Assembly (NCBI GenBank): GCA_009731375.1
Contig: BJOX01000003.1
Coordinates: forward strand, 20,837-84,836
DNA length: 64,000 nt
Direction: 5' to 3'
DNA from: Paulinella micropora
Lineage: Eukaryota > Cercozoa > Imbricatea > Euglyphida
The notes beneath the pieces were generated by a model. It was not told the origin of the DNA and searched no databases. It saw only the letters and a program-made list of their open reading frames with translations. The position numbers were made by a program, and so were the translations under genes. Positions within the stretch are counted from its first letter, which is position 1, and the number at the start of each line of letters is the position of its first letter. This document shows positions 44,592 to 56,384 of the stretch, in pieces.

Positions 44592-45019
44592 CTTCCTCAC
44601 TCTCTCTCTCTTCTTCCTCGTGCTCTCATCTAGGCAACTTTGCGGTGTGGGGTGGGCTGTTCTCCATGTTCGACTGCGGCTATGCGGGGCTGCGCAACCG
44701 ACACGACCCCTGGAACAGCATCATGGCCGGCGCCTCCACCGGCGGACTACTGGCCTGCCGCGGTCCGCCGAAGGACACCAGAATTAAAGCAAAAACAAAA
44801 CCAGACAAAACAAACAAAAACTATGATATATATGTATAGATATACATAATATTAAAANNNNNNNNNNNNNNNNNNNNNNNNNNNNNNNNNNNNNNNNNNN
44901 NNNNNNNNNNNNNNNNNNNNNNNNNNNAAAAAAAACCAGAAAGAAAACCAGAAAGAAAGAAAAAGAAAGAAAGAAGCGACGAGAAAAAAAGAAGCAAGCA
45001 AGAAAGCAAGCAAGCAGGC

Positions 45020-45067
<48 letters not shown>

Positions 45068-45138
45068 AGGAAAGAAAGCAAGCAAGAAAGCAAGCCAGCA
45101 AGCCAGCCAGCCAGCAAGCCAGCAAGCAAGCAAGAGTA

Positions 45139-45173
<35 letters not shown>

Positions 45174-45689
45174 GAAGAAAGAAAGGAAGGAAGGGAGAAA
45201 ACAAGGAAAGGAAAGAAAGAAAAGAAAAGAAAGAAGCCGAGGTATTAAACCTAAAAACTGCACACATGGAGGGGCCATGCATTCTGCAAGGATGCGTTAT
45301 ATGTAATACTTAGGGTGATAGATGTAAGCATGTACATATCATGATGTTAGACACGACGGTTTTAAGCAGCAGAGACGCATGTTTGGTGGTGTTTGGTGTC
45401 AGCTGGTTGGAAAGTGATGTTGAAGAACGCAGCCGTGGGCGGGGTCTTACTCGGTCTCATCGAGGGCCTGGGCGTCATCATGCAAAAAATGCTTACTCCT
45501 CAACCTCCAACTCTCCAACCACCGATGCCGCTCTCTGCTCCACCGCGCAGTCTACAACCGAGCGTGTTTGCTGCCAGCGAGGAACCTATACCCGCACTAA
45601 GCGACGAGCTGGGTGAGAGCTTGTTGGACGATAAAAGCTTTCAGGGCTATGACTTTGCCGACGATAATGATCTTCTTGGTGAGGAATGA
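44147..45689 (+). CDS. TIM17: mitochondrial inner-membrane translocase subunit Tim17, four visible exons
   Basis: Exons 44147-44214, 44409-44506, 44634-44762 and 45403-45689 (TGA). All introns are GT-AG and phases match (2, 1, 1). The first visible exon encodes [20 protein letters not shown], the Tim17 N-terminus. Next come [17 protein letters not shown] and [20 protein letters not shown], then [19 protein letters not shown] and [16 protein letters not shown], together the four hydrophobic segments of the family. A C-terminal tail of about 60 residues is Pro-rich then acidic (ending DDNDLLGEE). Tim17 lines the TIM23 presequence translocase channel. The start codon exon (about 10 codons) was not found upstream of the AG at 44145-44146. 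Introns carry (CT)n, (CTCG)n and (AAAG)n arrays and a 70-N gap (44858-44927). Confidence 0.93.
44928..45236 (+). repeat. (AAAG)n/(CAAG)n purine array in TIM17 intron 3
   Basis: AAAG and GCAAGC variant units after the 70-N gap. Confidence 0.95.
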
Positions 45690-47376
45690 AAGCCAGACTC
45701 GGACTTACTCTTCTTACATTGTCCTTTAATGTTGTGTTTTGGAATCAGATTTCACGAATCGCAGTAACACGTGACCTACGCTTTCGCCAAAGAAAGAAAG
45801 CAACTGAACACACTTCCGCCAAAAATCTACCGCAAACAATGTACGCAACCAAACCACCAGCGACCAAGTGACGATAATCAACAAGGAGTAGCAACAGGAC
45901 GCTGGTAGCAGCAAAAGCGAAACAAAAAAGAACCAAAAAATTAACTAATACTACTAGCACTATCACTGCCTCTACTGCCATTCCTGCAAATGTTACCAAC
46001 CTACCCACCTATCTACCACCACCACTACTACTACTACCACTACTACTACTACTACTACTACACCTGATAGGCATCACTTGCTGCTTCTGCCGGTACTGGC
46101 CACCGTGCTGGTGTTGGTGGTGTTGGTGGTGTTGGTGGTGTTGGTGGTGTTGGTGGACGTGAGGTTGGTCGTGGTGGTGCTGTGACGTATATACGTACTG
46201 CTGCTACATGGTAGTATTACTACTAGGTGCTGCTGCTTTTGTTATACTGTAGCTACTGCTTGACAAATATATACTTTCATAATATTAATACTGTAAATGC
46301 TACTGCACATGAAGCAGCAAGCTGTTGTGCTGCAGTATCGTACTCAAACGGTAACTCAGTTGACAGCCGCCCGCAACTCATCCTTCATCAGTCGGACACT
46401 TGAACAGCAGATTTATTTATTAAACTTTCCTGAATTTGCCCGAGGTCGGATATTAATATAAGCTTAACAAACATGAGATCAAGTTTAGACATGGTCCCGC
46501 ACCTTGCCAGCTCTTATTCACGCATAGATAATAAGATCTGTCGTTATTAATATTTGGTCACGCCGCGAGGGATTCAACTTTCTTCCGAGTCGGTAAGGCA
46601 GCCTCTGATATTATAATCGGCGACATTCAAGTTAACAGTTCACACAAACTCTTACAAAGTGAAATTTTTTTTTAATATAACTTGAAAAAGTTCTATGGAG
46701 TCTTATTAAAAAGTTCTCTCTTATAAAAAAGTTTTATCTTATTAAAAAATTTAAATTTTTTTATACACTGTCCATAACTTTTTTTATACCTTGAACTTTT
46801 TTTATACGTTGATTCTGAACCTTTTTGTGAGACTAACTTAATAATCTGCAGTATACCGTAGTAGCTGAAGTGTGGCCTACAGTAAAAACCGTTATTGAGA
46901 AAAGGGCCCCAAGGGAACGGCCCGAATACATACTAGGCCGAACATAACTCAAGTCACCGTTGAGTAATGCTCTAACGACACACATTACATATGCGGCCTG
47001 ACCATATTAATACAGTCTCAGTGCTGACTACTTGAACCGGTTAATTATATTAATAGGTCTAACATATGTAATTTCATAGACTAGGGAAGTTCCTTATTGG
47101 CCCTATTTTAGTAGTACTACTGACTGTTTTTAATAACTTGTGACACCATTGAACAGTTCATGAGAAAATAAAAATATTTCACTACTCACTGTAACTTTAT
47201 ATGAACATGCCGCGTTCACAGGAGCTACGTTCTCCTAAAGTTCATGCCACCAAGGGCCCTGGAAAAAATGCGTGTTATCCTGTATATTTGTCGACAAATT
47301 GCCACGCACAGACTGAATTGGAAAAAAAGTGTCCGACCTAAACCGTCATCTTTTCCTCTGCACCAGGAAGCCGAAA
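45690..47376. other. AT-rich intergenic DNA
   Basis: Contains (CTA)n near 46015-46062 and a GTTGGTGGT array at about 46106-46160. No exon supported. Confidence 0.5.
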
Positions 47377-47651
47377 ATGGAAGCTAAACTTCACCCCTCG
47401 CCAGAGGTTCTTTCTTTTTGCTTTGTCATTCTTTTTCCCAACTCTTTCCACACAGATACTTCATACCTGTTTGCAAACACATTTCTTGGTTTTTTTTGTT
47501 TGTGCAGGTACCAGTTCCCAAGAGATCCATAGGGGACATGGAGGCGTTCATCGTCGGCGTCGGCGAGCTTCTCCCTGTGTATCTGGGACTTTCGCCTTCT
47601 GCATACAAGCAGAAAATAAAAGAAACATACATAAGATCATTAAAAAAATAA
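47377..47651 (+). CDS. possible 57-aa two-exon protein
   Basis: ATG at 47377 opens MEAKLHPSPE. A GT donor at 47407-47408 and an AG acceptor at 47506-47507, with a strong T tract before it, join in phase 0 to VPVPKRSIGDMEAFIVGVGE, LLPVYLGLSPSAYKQK and a basic end to TAA at 47651. The intron is 101 bp. Small size, one weakly hydrophobic segment and a Lys-rich C-terminus are all I can describe. Family unknown. Confidence 0.45.
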
Positions 47652-47723
47652 TGGGAGAGGAGAGACAGTGTAGAGTGCTAGGGTGTGAGAGCTAGGTGAG
47701 AGAGAGGAAGGTAGTTGAGTTGT

Positions 47724-48951
47724 GCAATGGCCCCCCCCTTCCCCCCCATCCGCACCACAACCATCCCAACAACCTGCCCAACAACCTGCCCACACCCGAC
47801 CCAACCCACACAGCCCACATCTTCTCACCCTACCACAGTACCTAGCAAGCAACCCAGTAGTAAATAGTACAGAACTAGCTAGGGTAGTTTTGAGACTAAC
47901 AAAACAGGGTTTGTCTTTTAGGGGTCAGCCAGAGGCAGCAAATAGTTTTTATAGATATGAGGTTGGGAGTGCGTTTACCAAGGGGAGTTTGAGGGAGTGG
48001 GTGCAGCTTTGTTTGTCGCCTGCCTTGCAACACGAGACACACATCAAATGGTTTGACTCCAAAAAACAATTTGTTTTGTGTGTTATGTCCCTTGCTGCCT
48101 TGCATGCTTTGTTTCCCAACGTAGATAAGTCTGTGTGGGTGGGGTGGAAAAAATGGGATAAACATGCGCAGCCTGCCTTTTCATGCACTCTATCTACTTT
48201 TCCTTATTATCGCAAAAAAATGGTTAGACAGTGGAAGGAGTGGGTAGGTGAGCGAGATGAGAAAAAGGAACAGAAGAGGGTTTTGTGGCGTAGTGAGGGT
48301 GTGGGGTCGCCTTACCTAATTGTTAGGTGCAGCGAGAGGGTGTGTGTCAAGCAATCTGTGCCAGACAGACAACACAACATCCATGTCCCCACGCATATCC
48401 CACATACACAAAATCCATTCGCACTCATTTTTTCGACGAGACGCGAGTACTAGAACAGAAAAAGGGAGGGGGATTCAAAAAGGTGAAGGTGGGAGGGCAG
48501 GGTATGAGGTTAGGGAGGTTAGTGGACGACAAGCATATTGATTTCTATGTGTCCTGTGATAGTATGTGTGAGGTGAGTAAGCCTTTTAAATATGAATGCT
48601 TTATGGACGAAGTGACTGAGGAGTTTGTGGGGGAGGCAGGCAGAGGTGTGCGAGAATGAGATGAAGAAGTGTAGGGGCACATACAAACCAGAGGATATAA
48701 TAATAACATTCACGCACGCACAAACCATACCATCCAAGTGGGGGGGTTCAAGCTGCACTCGAAGGTGGTGGCGGTGGCAAATCAGATCAAAAGGTTCAAA
48801 CAGGTCCCCCCCCCCCTCCCCCCTTCTTTGATATTTACTTTTTTTGTTTGTGTGTGTGTAGGCTGTGGATCCGTTGGTCTTTACTCAGCACGTCGTTTCC
48901 ATGCAAGGGCAGCGCGTGTATCACCACTCGCGCTCCCCTCAGTGGATCTAA
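47724..48951 (+). CDS. unrecognised protein, frame broken only at homopolymers, with 3' intron
   Basis: Coding-like frames follow one another from ATG 47724. After a C run (about 47727-47734) comes a Pro-rich leader, then LREWVQLCLSPALQHETHIK and FPYYRKKMVRQWKEWV. After a T6 run (about 48430) comes DDKHIDFYVSCDSMCEV. After a G5 run (about 48630) comes CENEMKKCRGTYKPEDIIIT. After a G7 run (about 48740) comes FKLHSKVVAVANQIKRFKQ. A GT (48807) to AG (about 48860) intron joins in phase 0 to AVDPLVFTQHVVSMQGQRVY, ending at TAA near 48949-48951. No family recognised. Either homopolymer sequencing errors or a decayed gene. Confidence 0.5.
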
Positions 48952-49100
48952 GTAAATTATTAAACTTCTTGACTGCAGGTCCTAATACATCTATTCTATG
49001 AAAACTTGATTAGAAAAACACAGACTCAAAACATACTAAGTCATGTTACTCTTACCCTCACTCTCTCTAAGAGCACCGCCAAGTTGTGTCGATGGTAGCT

Positions 49101-49435
49101 ACCGTTGATTAGGTAATTACCCGGTCACTCACGGACCTAATACCTTTACACTCCGGTTTGCTGAGGGACTCTGTTAGAAGCCACGATGCCAATCGACACT
49201 TTAATTCGCAAGTAGATAGCAGAACTGACAAACTCAAAGGTAATAACAAACTGAAATAAAGTCCGCACGACTGTAATTATTACACAATGGTTATTGTCCA
49301 ATCCTGGAATGCCAATATAGTCCGTTACGTCCGTTACCATTATTGACTAGAACTATACGGTCATTCGACTATACGAATAAATTACTTACCAGTCACAAAG
49401 CAATTACTAACAGTAAACGTAGTTATCCTACCAAC
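49101..49435 (-). repeat. copia LTR, left copy (3' LTR of the minus-strand element)
   Basis: Starts ACCGTTGATTAGGTAATTAC and ends GTTATCCTACCAAC on the plus strand. It matches 56385-56721 with about eight differences including small indels, roughly 97-98% identity. Confidence 0.95.
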
Positions 49436-49447
49436 GCTCCCCCTTAG
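49436..49447 (-). other. copia polypurine tract
   Basis: Minus strand AACTAAGGGGGAGC directly precedes the 3' LTR, the position of the plus-strand DNA primer in LTR elements. Confidence 0.8.
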
Positions 49448-50010
49448 TTCTATGTCAATGAGCAAATTATCAATCAATACATTTACGATTAATAACTATT
49501 ACGATGCGATAAATGGCCATCATTTCAAGTTATAAAATGAAATGATTGTTGAGTCACAAAACTGAATAATCGCCATTCTATTCCAGTCCACCTGCTTTTG
49601 CTTCTTTGCTGCGATGGCATCTCGATACGATTAAAACATTAGCAGCAGGTCCTTGATGTATGACCATATAAGTACGTAAACTGAATTACATCATTGACTC
49701 CTCGAGTACAATATAATTAGTGAATTCCGCCATTCCGCCAATATAAAACTACACGAAGTACGGTCGGGTCCGATGGCTCGTTTCCTTCCCGCTCTTGTCA
49801 CAATGCGACCGATGGTGGTCTGAACCACGCGCTTCGCCTTCGCGCTCGACTTACATTTCGACGGGAACATTGCCTCAACATGCCGCTCAACTACCTGCGC
49901 AAGAAACTTCCTGCACTCTTCAAAGAGAGAAAACTCACAAAAGAACAACATAAGTTGACTTTGCGTAAATTTGCGTATTTATGGTGATTTTGCAGACTCG
50001 AGATATGTGA

Positions 50011-50979
50011 TCATGGATCAAGTGTTACCATAAACTTACTAATGAGATATTCGAATTGATCCTTAGGAACATGTTTAGTCAGCACGTCTGCAATTTGTTT
50101 CTTAGTTCCTACCTTTACAAATTTAATCTCATTGTCTCTCTGTGCGTGGTGAATGAAATGAAGTTCAAGGGGTAAGTGTTTAGTACGTGGTCCTGACATC
50201 CCCCTTTCTGCTGCTAAGATAGTTTGTGCATTATCTTCATATAGCTCTATCAGTCCTTTCTGTGCTATGTCTAATTCTTTCGTAATATGTCGGATAGCCA
50301 ATCCCTCCCGTATACACTCCGCTGCTGCAATTCATTAGAACTAAGTGCAATTCTAGTCTGTCGTTTTGACAACAAGCTACCGGGTCTCCTCCCCAAAGTA
50401 CTACATATCCTGTGCGTGACTTTCCGGTTTTCTTACAGACCTTGTGTGCTGCATCGGGCCAAAGAGTAATTCGCGGGTATGTCGGACTCCTTCCCTCTTG
50501 CGATGACTTAGGCCCGTGAAATGCAATACCGCGATACGAACCTTTCAAATACCTGAAGATCCTACCTAACATAGCATAAGCAAGTCCTGGGTTTACTGTT
50601 TGCATTACGCTAGCTGCATTTAGTGCTTGATCAGCATCTAATCGTGTCATCTTAGTTAGGAACAAAAGTTTCCCTACCAGACTAGGTATAGAATGATTTC
50701 TAAGGGCGCTTGTTTCTCCCATGGGCTCGGGCTCATGTTCAGCACTTGGAGTACTTACTGATCTAACATCGGCCTATCCTACATCCTTTAAAATCTGTTT
50801 TTGGTACTTATTCTGATGCAATAAAATGCGTCCTCCTTCCTGAACTATCTCTATTCCTTTAAACTCCTTAGCCACTCCCAAACGCTTAAGAGGATAAAAC
50901 TTTTCTAGTTTACTAGCGAATCGGTCGTATGCTCGTTTGTTAGGAGCTGAGAAGATAAGATCGTCTACATGGAAAATAC
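50011..50979 (-). pseudogene. copia RT C-terminal part and RNase H
   Basis: In the frame after the RT ORF, IIGIFHVDDLIFSAPNKRAY carries the V-D-D catalytic pair (50960-50968), followed by FKGIEIVQEGGRILLHQNKY. A TAG stop (50774-50776) and a frameshift near 50,330 follow. RNase H shows LTKMTRLDADQALN, TGYVVLWGGDPVA and IELYEDNAQTILAA, ending KKQIADVLTKHVPKDQF (ADxLTK is the copia hallmark). Confidence 0.85.
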
Positions 50980-52503
50980 CTATGATAGCATCTTTACTGG
51001 TTTACCCTTCTCTACGAACATGCACAAATCTGAGTCTAGTAACCTGAATCCTAATATCTCTAACTTAGGGGCTAAAATCTCATACCATCTCCTACCAGCT
51101 TGCGGCGCGCCATACAGAGCTCCATCTACTCTCCATATCATGCATTCATGCTCCTCACTGTCTATCCCATCAGGTGCATAAGCATAAACAGGATCCTGCA
51201 TTTGTGCATTTAGATAAGCATTTTTGAAGTCTATACCGTATAGCTTATGTCCATGCCATGCTGCAAGCTTAGACAAAAAGAGTAATGAGCGATGCACGGC
51301 ACAAGGTACAAACAATTGATCTGGGTTATAGCTAACTCCTGGCTCTAGCATATCTCCCCGCAAAGCTAACCTTGACTTAATGAACTTACGTCCTTTATTG
51401 TCTAGTTTGACTTTATGTACCCACGTTAGTCTCACTACTTTTACTCCTTTTTCTTTCGCTTCCTTGGGGCTTACCCACGTGTAATTGTTAAAAGACATCA
51501 GAGCTTCAATCTCCTTATCCATTCCGGTGTTCAACTCTTTCGCAGTTAAACCCTCATCTACGATTGCCTTTGGTACCTTCAATGTCAGGTACAGTAACGC
51601 AGTGATATGATCCTCTACGATACTTTCTGCGGACATCTCGGGGTGCTCTAGTTCTCTGACTGGTCTTAATCTATCTATCCGATACTTTCTAATCTCACTG
51701 TCTAACATCTTTTCTACTTGACCGTCGTCAAAGACTACGAAGTGACTGGGCTTAGGCATCTTACAGACTTTAAGTCTATCTCCCTTCTCGCATGGTTCTA
51801 AGACTTTTCCTTCTCGTTTTACCGATTGCCAATTGTCTCCATATTCTTCCTTCGCCCATTCTTCTCCGAAAGCTACTCCCGGCACACTAACTCTCTCTCC
51901 TGTCAATGTAGCTACTTTTACTGCTGCCTTCTTTTCTGGAGGTGGTTGTGTAACTGGTGTCCTAACCTTTGCTTCTCGTTTCCCTCTCACTATGTTAGCT
52001 GATGTGATCTTGTCACTTTGCTCCCAAGTGAGGCCCTTAGTGGGCGCATCTCCCTCTACGTACCTCCTACTAGGGTGGTCTGCTTCGGGGCTTGGCGCCT
52101 CTAACGATGTGACGGGTGTTAGCCCATCATCTCTGTCGTCAACTATTTCTGCCTTTGACTCTGATGGGAGACCGGAATCTGGATCGTGAATGTCCTTTTC
52201 TTCCTGTTGCTCCTCATGCTTGTCTAAATCCCCCTCAACCTTAAGTTCGGGTTCGTTTGTTGGCTGTTCTAGCTGACCGGTATCACTACTCTCCCCCTCA
52301 GATTCCTCGTCGTCCCATCTGACTTCTCTGGGTGGGTGAGCCTCCTTACCAACTATATTGGGGTCAAAGCGTACATAACGTACATTAGTAATGATCTTGC
52401 GACCATCCCAAACTCTGTGTAGTTTCTTAAATACATCGTACCCAAGCAACATCACGCGTTTTCCCCTATAGTTTCCTTTCCCTACCTGCTTTCCTATGTA
52501 CAT
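50980..52503 (-). CDS. copia reverse transcriptase with integrase C-terminal region
   Basis: It starts MYIGKQVGKGNYRGKRVMLL, the post-integrase segment with the GY...RVWD pattern. A long acidic, Pro/Ser-rich linker follows (residues about 60-260), then RT: NNYTWVSPKEAKEKGVKVVR, FIKSRLALRGDMLEPGVSY, GIDFKNAYLNAQMQDPVYAY and RVDGALYGAPQAGRRWYE. The VDD box is in the next frame, so a frameshift occurs near 50,990. Confidence 0.92.
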   Translation of the reverse strand: MYIGKQVGKGNYRGKRVMLLGYDVFKKLHRVWDGRKIITNVRYVRFDPNIVGKEAHPPREVRWDDEESEGESSDTGQLEQPTNEPELKVEGDLDKHEEQQEEKDIHDPDSGLPSESKAEIVDDRDDGLTPVTSLEAPSPEADHPSRRYVEGDAPTKGLTWEQSDKITSANIVRGKREAKVRTPVTQPPPEKKAAVKVATLTGERVSVPGVAFGEEWAKEEYGDNWQSVKREGKVLEPCEKGDRLKVCKMPKPSHFVVFDDGQVEKMLDSEIRKYRIDRLRPVRELEHPEMSAESIVEDHITALLYLTLKVPKAIVDEGLTAKELNTGMDKEIEALMSFNNYTWVSPKEAKEKGVKVVRLTWVHKVKLDNKGRKFIKSRLALRGDMLEPGVSYNPDQLFVPCAVHRSLLFLSKLAAWHGHKLYGIDFKNAYLNAQMQDPVYAYAPDGIDSEEHECMIWRVDGALYGAPQAGRRWYEILAPKLEILGFRLLDSDLCMFVEKGKPVKMLS

Positions 52504-52559
52504 TACGCCTAAACATCCTATAGGTTTCAGTTATCGGATAGCTGGCTTGTAGCCTAGAC

Positions 52560-53296
52560 ATTGCTCAAAAGAGGAAATGCCTTTCTAGGTCCTGTCGTGG
52601 CAGGCAGAATGTTGTGCAAGGTGGTGGCAGTATGTTCCATCTCTGCCCAAAACTGTGGAGGCAAGTTTGCCTCGTACCGCATGGCCCGGGCTGGTCCGGC
52701 TGTGATGTCATTGACCTTCTCAGCTATAGGATTGCCATCTTTGTCACCGGAGCACTAGTCTTCCAATTGAATTGAAGCGGCTTCCACCACTCTATGATTT
52801 CAGTTGGGACATCGAACTCATTATCACAAGTGATCTGTCTTACTTTCCTTCCTGTTTGCCTCTCAAACCATGCTACAGCTTGCTTCAAACATTCTACAAA
52901 CTCGTTCTTGTAACGTAAGTAAAAATCCTTGATATACCCCCAATAATCGTCTGTTATGCAAAATTTATAGTACTTACCGTGAATTGAGATGACTGCCCAT
53001 GGTCCGGAAGTATCTACATGCAAAATCTCACATGGGTAACTCGCTCTCCTAATTCTATTAGCCTTAAATCGGGGCAACACTTTGTCTTTCCCCATCATAC
53101 AGGCTTCGCAAAATCTAACTCTATCCTCACTTCCTGTCACTTTTCTACCCATTGCCTTGCCTAATGCATAGAGCTTTGGTAAATGCTTTATGACCACTAC
53201 ACTGATGCATGACATAAATATCAATCGGTTTGTCTTTCTCGCCTTTCTCGGGATACATAGCGTATAGTACGCTGCCTCTAGCTTCCTCGTTCTCAC
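52560..53296 (-). CDS. copia integrase (frame-broken near 52,740)
   Basis: Finger remnant FCEACMMGKDKVLPRFK, first catalytic Asp in CEILHVDTSGPWAV, second in RQITCDNEFDVP. The Glu-containing segment is in another frame (IAEKVNDITAGPARAMRYEA then LPPQFWAEMEHTATTLHN, about 52,740-52,560). The HxxxGH part of the finger is also out of frame (YVMHQCSGHKAF, near 53,190). Confidence 0.88.
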
Positions 53297-53350
53297 TTAC
53301 TCTCGCTTGCTTGCTCTCTTTTTCTCTCACTTTGGGGATTCCCGCCCCGC

Positions 53351-54044
53351 TTACCCCGTCTTCTGCTTTCTCTCTTTCACTCTGGGGTTATAACGCTCGT
53401 TTATGTTGTCAATGAGGGGCTTATCCTTTTCATTGTCCCAGCGGTAATGCATGCCAGGTGTAAGTCTCCCCCTCACGATCACGTCACTCTCTTTTATTCT
53501 TATGGGGCGTTTGAGGATTAGAAGTTGCCCGTTCTGGTGAATGATAGACCGATGATGGTTATGGTCCATGTTTCCTGTGGACATGATGTTGACCGGTATC
53601 CTTGTGTCTAACAACATATCTTTCTTTACCAAAACTGGCTTTCCCGATCCATCTATTTCTTGTCAATCGCGCCTCCCCCATGTCCCTTACAGTACTCTCT
53701 CCGTTTCCTGTGACTAAGCTGACGGGTTCTATTTCTCGAACGTTGTGCAAGATGTGTGGTGTACAGGCTATGTCTCTTGACGATCCACTATCCTGTACTA
53801 TCATCTTTTCTTTTCGACCTACCTTCGTGCTGTCGTCTACCATGAGGTTGTGATCCTGCTCCTCTTCCTCCTCATTCTCTTTCTTCTGGAGCCTGTCCTT
53901 CCTTTCTCTCTCGAATCTCTCCTCATACATCCAGTCAAGCTCTTCTCGCGCTTCGCAGTACGATCTGTACCTTATGGGTATTCCTGCCCTCATCTCTTCA
54001 GAGGCTCTAGAGTGTTCTAGGTTTTCCGGATCAAACTCACTCAT
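53351..54044 (-). CDS. copia protease and gag-pre-integrase segment
   Basis: ORF 54044-53559 has a charged N-terminus, then MIVQDSGSSRDIACTPHIL, where D-S-G is the aspartic-protease triplet in copia style. ORF 53632-53351 continues in another frame with VKKDMLLDTRIPVNIMSTGN and NGQLLILKRP, the pre-integrase region. A frameshift lies between 53,640 and 53,580. Confidence 0.8.
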
Positions 54045-55126
54045 CCTCCTCTAGGTCTGAGTGTCCGTCTATCCCCCGTCTCTTCCTATCAAACTCTTTC
54101 TTCCTCTGTGCTGCCTGTTCTGGGCTGAAGAACTTGTGTGCATCTCCTGAGTGCAATTTACGCAAATATGCGTTCAGTGTAACCCCTCTTGCTTCTACCT
54201 CATGCCATATCTTCATCAGGTGGGGCATCGAACGCACGATAAAAAGGGCAAATTGATTGTCGTGATTCTTAGCTAAGTCGAGTATCCCATAATCTATTTG
54301 GGCTAACAGTTCTGAGTCAAACTCGTTCTCTTTCGTAACACAAACCCTCTTTCACTACTATCGGTTCTGCTCCCTTCGTCAGTGGAAATAGCAACCTAGC
54401 TATTTCAGTCTTCTCAGAGCTTGGATGTCCTTCGCTATGTCTGTACTCACACTCCCACTTAGCTCTTTCCCTAGCTTTCGTACTTTGAGTGTTCTTAGCT
54501 GCTCTTTTCTCTATTACTGTCTCTCTTGTTCAGTGGCGTGCCTGCTGAATTGCTTCAGAAATGCTTCGTTAACAGCCCAAAACACATCTGTCAACAGTCC
54601 GTCTGCTTCAGCCACTCTCTCCCCCTCTTTCTTCGTCATTCCCACAATGTCTCCTGTCTCATCGTCCATTATACACAGGTTGTTCAGCTGTTCACTTATT
54701 CTCTTAAAGTCTTCAAAGCCTATCACCTTTCCGTGTTCTGTGTCTCTTTTACTGCTCTTCCCCACAGGTGTGTCGTGTGTGTGTGTCACTGGCTTGCTGT
54801 GCTTGTGATTCTACACTGTCTCCTACTCTGTCTATCGGGGACGGACCTTGTGGCAGTAGCGATGGGGGCCAAGACTTCCCTTCTCTTGTCCCTCCTACAT
54901 GTTCATCAGCCTCATTGAATGCTGTCTCTTTTTCAGCTCTTGTCCCGCCGGTCCTTGCCTCATTCCCTGGCAAAACACCATTCCGTGAAACTGAACTAAC
55001 TACTTTCTTACCGGGTTTTTCGACGCTTTGCTGGTCTTTTTCCCGATATTTGCGGAACTTAGCGAGTCTTTCTTCACGGGTTTTGCCGTATCTTTGAGCG
55101 AAACTTGCTGTGCACTCTCCCCCTTT

Positions 55127-55180
<54 letters not shown>

Positions 55181-56383
55181 TCGTATCATCTCACTCTCTG
55201 ATGGAAAGTCACGGGAAGGGCGTGGGTGACCTGATGGGTCTTGCAACAGATCAATGGACGGGAATAGAGGGTCTTGGCGAGCATGGTACCCGCACAAATC
55301 TGCATACGCTAGCCTTTTTGCTTCCTCTCCCGCCTTACCCCAACTCCCCCCTATCCAAACTTAACCCCACACTGCTCTCCTTTCCAGTTAAGCCCTTGAC
55401 AACGAATGGTTAGTGGGCCTGTTGTGTTGCTCTGAGGAGTGGATGTAGTGGGATGTGGTGTTTCTTTCTTTGTCTGTCTAGAGTTTTGAGGGGGTGTGGG
55501 TGTCGGTTTCTCTTTCTCTTTCCGTTTCTCTTTAACTTTTGATTGAGAGGGTTTTGGTTACAATGGTGAGGGTTGCACGCGTTGCGTGGGTGGTGAGGTG
55601 GTGAGGGCAGGAGTTGTTGTTGTAGAGGTGTCGGGGTGTTGGGCACTAGTGAGAGTGCGTTGTGGGTGTCGGTTTCTCTTTCTCATCTCTTTAAATGCTT
55701 TCTCCTCTATATATCTCGCCGCACCACTTAGATTACCGTATTTTTCTTTGACAATGCCGACTGTCTCAAACGGGCAATGAACCTTTTTGCTGCGGAGAAA
55801 TTGAATCAATTTAAATTCAGAGAACGCTGTTGTTACGAGAAGTTGGAACATTCTGCAGCGATGCAGATATTGCTGCTCTTCTCTGTATCTCTTCTTTCTC
55901 AGCAAGTACACATCCTTATTGGTTCTTGTCATAGCTCTTTTCTTCTTTCCGTTCGCCCTATCCTCCCAAGCTCTCTTCTCTTCCTTTGAGAGGTCTTTCC
56001 AGTTGGCAGGTTTCTCTGGTCTGTGGTGTTTGGCTGCCTCTCTGTCTCTGTTGTCGTGGTTGTTGTGTCTCTGTTTCATCTTCTTCGTCTGATCCCTCCG
56101 GTGTCACAGTGTCTACCTCGTGTGGTTCTCTCGGTTCTTCCATTTCTTCTGCTTTTCTCATCCTGTCTCTATCAAAACCATACTTTGTTTTTGCCGCTGT
56201 ATGGTCTTGGAAAGCATCATCAAACATATCCCCGAGTGTTGTGCTAATCCCGTAGGCATATTCCTCTATCTGGTAATAGCAACTCTGTAAATCTTTTTTG
56301 TTTCCGCTAAACACCGGTGTGTGAGACATCAGTTGTCTCATGCTAATTGCATGGTGCCGAAATTCGTTTCCCCAGCGGCTCAT
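54037..56383 (-). pseudogene. copia gag region in several frames
   Basis: ATG at 56383 lies 2 nt inside the 5' LTR boundary and opens MSRWGNEFRHHAISMRQLMS. Coding-like parts then change frame repeatedly. 56079-55558 has PEKPANWKDLSKEEKRAWED, faintly HMG-box-like, and a helical middle. 55297-54749 contains an Arg-Glu run encoded by a (CT)n array. 54789-54514 has KVIGFEDFKRISEQLNNLCI. 54237-54037 has LMKIWHEVEARGVTLNAYLR. No zinc knuckle was recognised. Confidence 0.6.
55126..55178 (+). repeat. (CT)n array inside the copia gag region
   Basis: About 26 CT dinucleotides, on the minus strand (GA)n encoding Arg-Glu repeats. Confidence 0.95.
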
Positions 56384-56384
56384 A

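Noticed and set aside
44840-45282. Minus ORFs of FLSF repeats over the AAAG array
   Set aside because: Translation of a purine array and an N gap inside a TIM17 intron.
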